From NCBI GenBank assembly GCA_022571135.1, contig JACZYK010000166.1, positions 1 through 6,431 on the forward strand: a DNA stretch of 6,431 bases, read 5' to 3'. The translations under genes and the position numbers were made by a program. Below the pieces are notes generated by a model. That model was not told the origin of the DNA, did not search any database, and worked only from the letters and a program-made list of their open reading frames with translations. Origin of the DNA: Bacteroidota bacterium (GTDB lineage Bacteria > Bacteroidota > Rhodothermia > Rhodothermales > UBA10348). Positions 6,011 through 6,431 of the stretch are shown in pieces. Every line of letters begins with the position of its first letter. Position 1 is the first letter of the stretch.

Positions 6011-6431
6011 CTAGAGAACGGTTACCGAGCCACCGGCTCCCTCGATCTTCTCTTTTGCAGAGGCACTGAATGCATGCGCCGAAACCGTGAGTGCGGTTTC
6101 GATCGTGCCTCCACCGAGAATCTTGACGAGATCCTTCTTTCCAACGAGACCCGCTGAAGAGAGCACTTCCGGAGTGATCGGAGCTGATTTATCTATTGCG
6201 CCGGAAGAGACCAGCTCGCTGAGTGTTGCCACATTTACCGGACGATACTCGGTTCGAAACCTGTTTTTGAATCCGAACTTCGGAACGCGCCTCTGCAACG
6301 GCATCTGGCCGCCTTCAAACCAAGCGGGAATCTTGGCTCCGGATCGGCTCTTCTGGCCTTTGTTTCCCTTGGTCGAGCTGTGGCCTCCGTATCCTGAGCC
6401 GACACCGCGACCGATACGCTTTCGTTTTTTT
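6011..6431 (-). CDS. rplO: 50S ribosomal protein L15 (uL15), 5'-partial
   Basis: Large-subunit protein that binds 23S rRNA late in assembly. The frame is open from the window edge (first whole codon at 6430) to TAG at 6013-6011, giving 139 residues. The first ones, KKRKRIGRGVGSGYGG, match the glycine-rich N-terminal arm of L15, so only about a dozen residues and the start codon lie outside. Signature segments are KGQKSRSG, FEGGQMPLQRRVPKFGFKNR and the C-terminal VSAHAFSASAKEKIEGAGG, which is the family's usual end. An internal ATG at 6304 falls within EGGQMPL and is not the start. It directly precedes secY, as in the spc operon. Confidence 0.97.
   Translation of the reverse strand, partial: KKRKRIGRGVGSGYGGHSSTKGNKGQKSRSGAKIPAWFEGGQMPLQRRVPKFGFKNRFRTEYRPVNVATLSELVSSGAIDKSAPITPEVLSSAGLVGKKDLVKILGGGTIETALTVSAHAFSASAKEKIEGAGGSVTVL

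Overview
This window is a stretch of the core translation/transcription superoperon of a bacterium. All ten genes are on the minus strand. In transcription order, from high to low coordinate, they are rplO (start outside the window), secY, map, infA, rpmJ, rpsM, rpsK, rpsD, rpoA and rplQ (3' end outside the window). This is the end of the spc operon running into the alpha operon. Nothing in it looks like a mobile element, CRISPR array, tRNA or rRNA. The plus-strand open frames (for example 33-623, 3731-4036, 4911-5480) are antisense shadows of these conserved genes.

The likely source is a member of Bacteroidota in the broad sense, perhaps a Rhodothermia/Balneolia-like lineage. The evidence is: secY followed directly by map with no adk between them; an L36 that lacks the zinc cysteines; a zinc-cysteine-free S4; start codons mostly without a clear Shine-Dalgarno sequence; and Bacteroidota-like N-termini in RpoA and SecY. 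The phylum call is fairly secure. The class is a guess from overall character and moderate-to-high GC.

Layout: 6011-6431 is most of L15. 4656-5969 is SecY, the protein-conducting channel. 3813-4637 is methionine aminopeptidase, whose end overlaps infA (3602-3820) by 8 bp. 3391-3507 is the 38-residue L36. S13, S11 and S4 follow at 2954-3334, 2502-2897 and 1811-2413. RpoA is at 739-1722, and L17 runs from 695 to the window edge. Gaps between genes are 18 to 94 bp; no gene-free stretch exceeds 100 bp. I saw no internal promoter matching the Bacteroidota consensus in the gaps. The operon therefore appears to be read as one long message making ribosomal proteins, an initiation factor, the RNA polymerase alpha subunit, the translocon pore and the enzyme that trims N-terminal methionine.

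Most of the window is ordinary core genome, and I do not see an undescribed system here. Two things merit a second look. The first is the long, repetitive, acidic Ala/Glu/Pro tail on L17, still open at the window edge and built from near-identical 45-bp DNA repeats. The second is a pair of hairpins in the 88-bp rpsD-rpoA gap that share a sequence element and so could fold in mutually exclusive ways.
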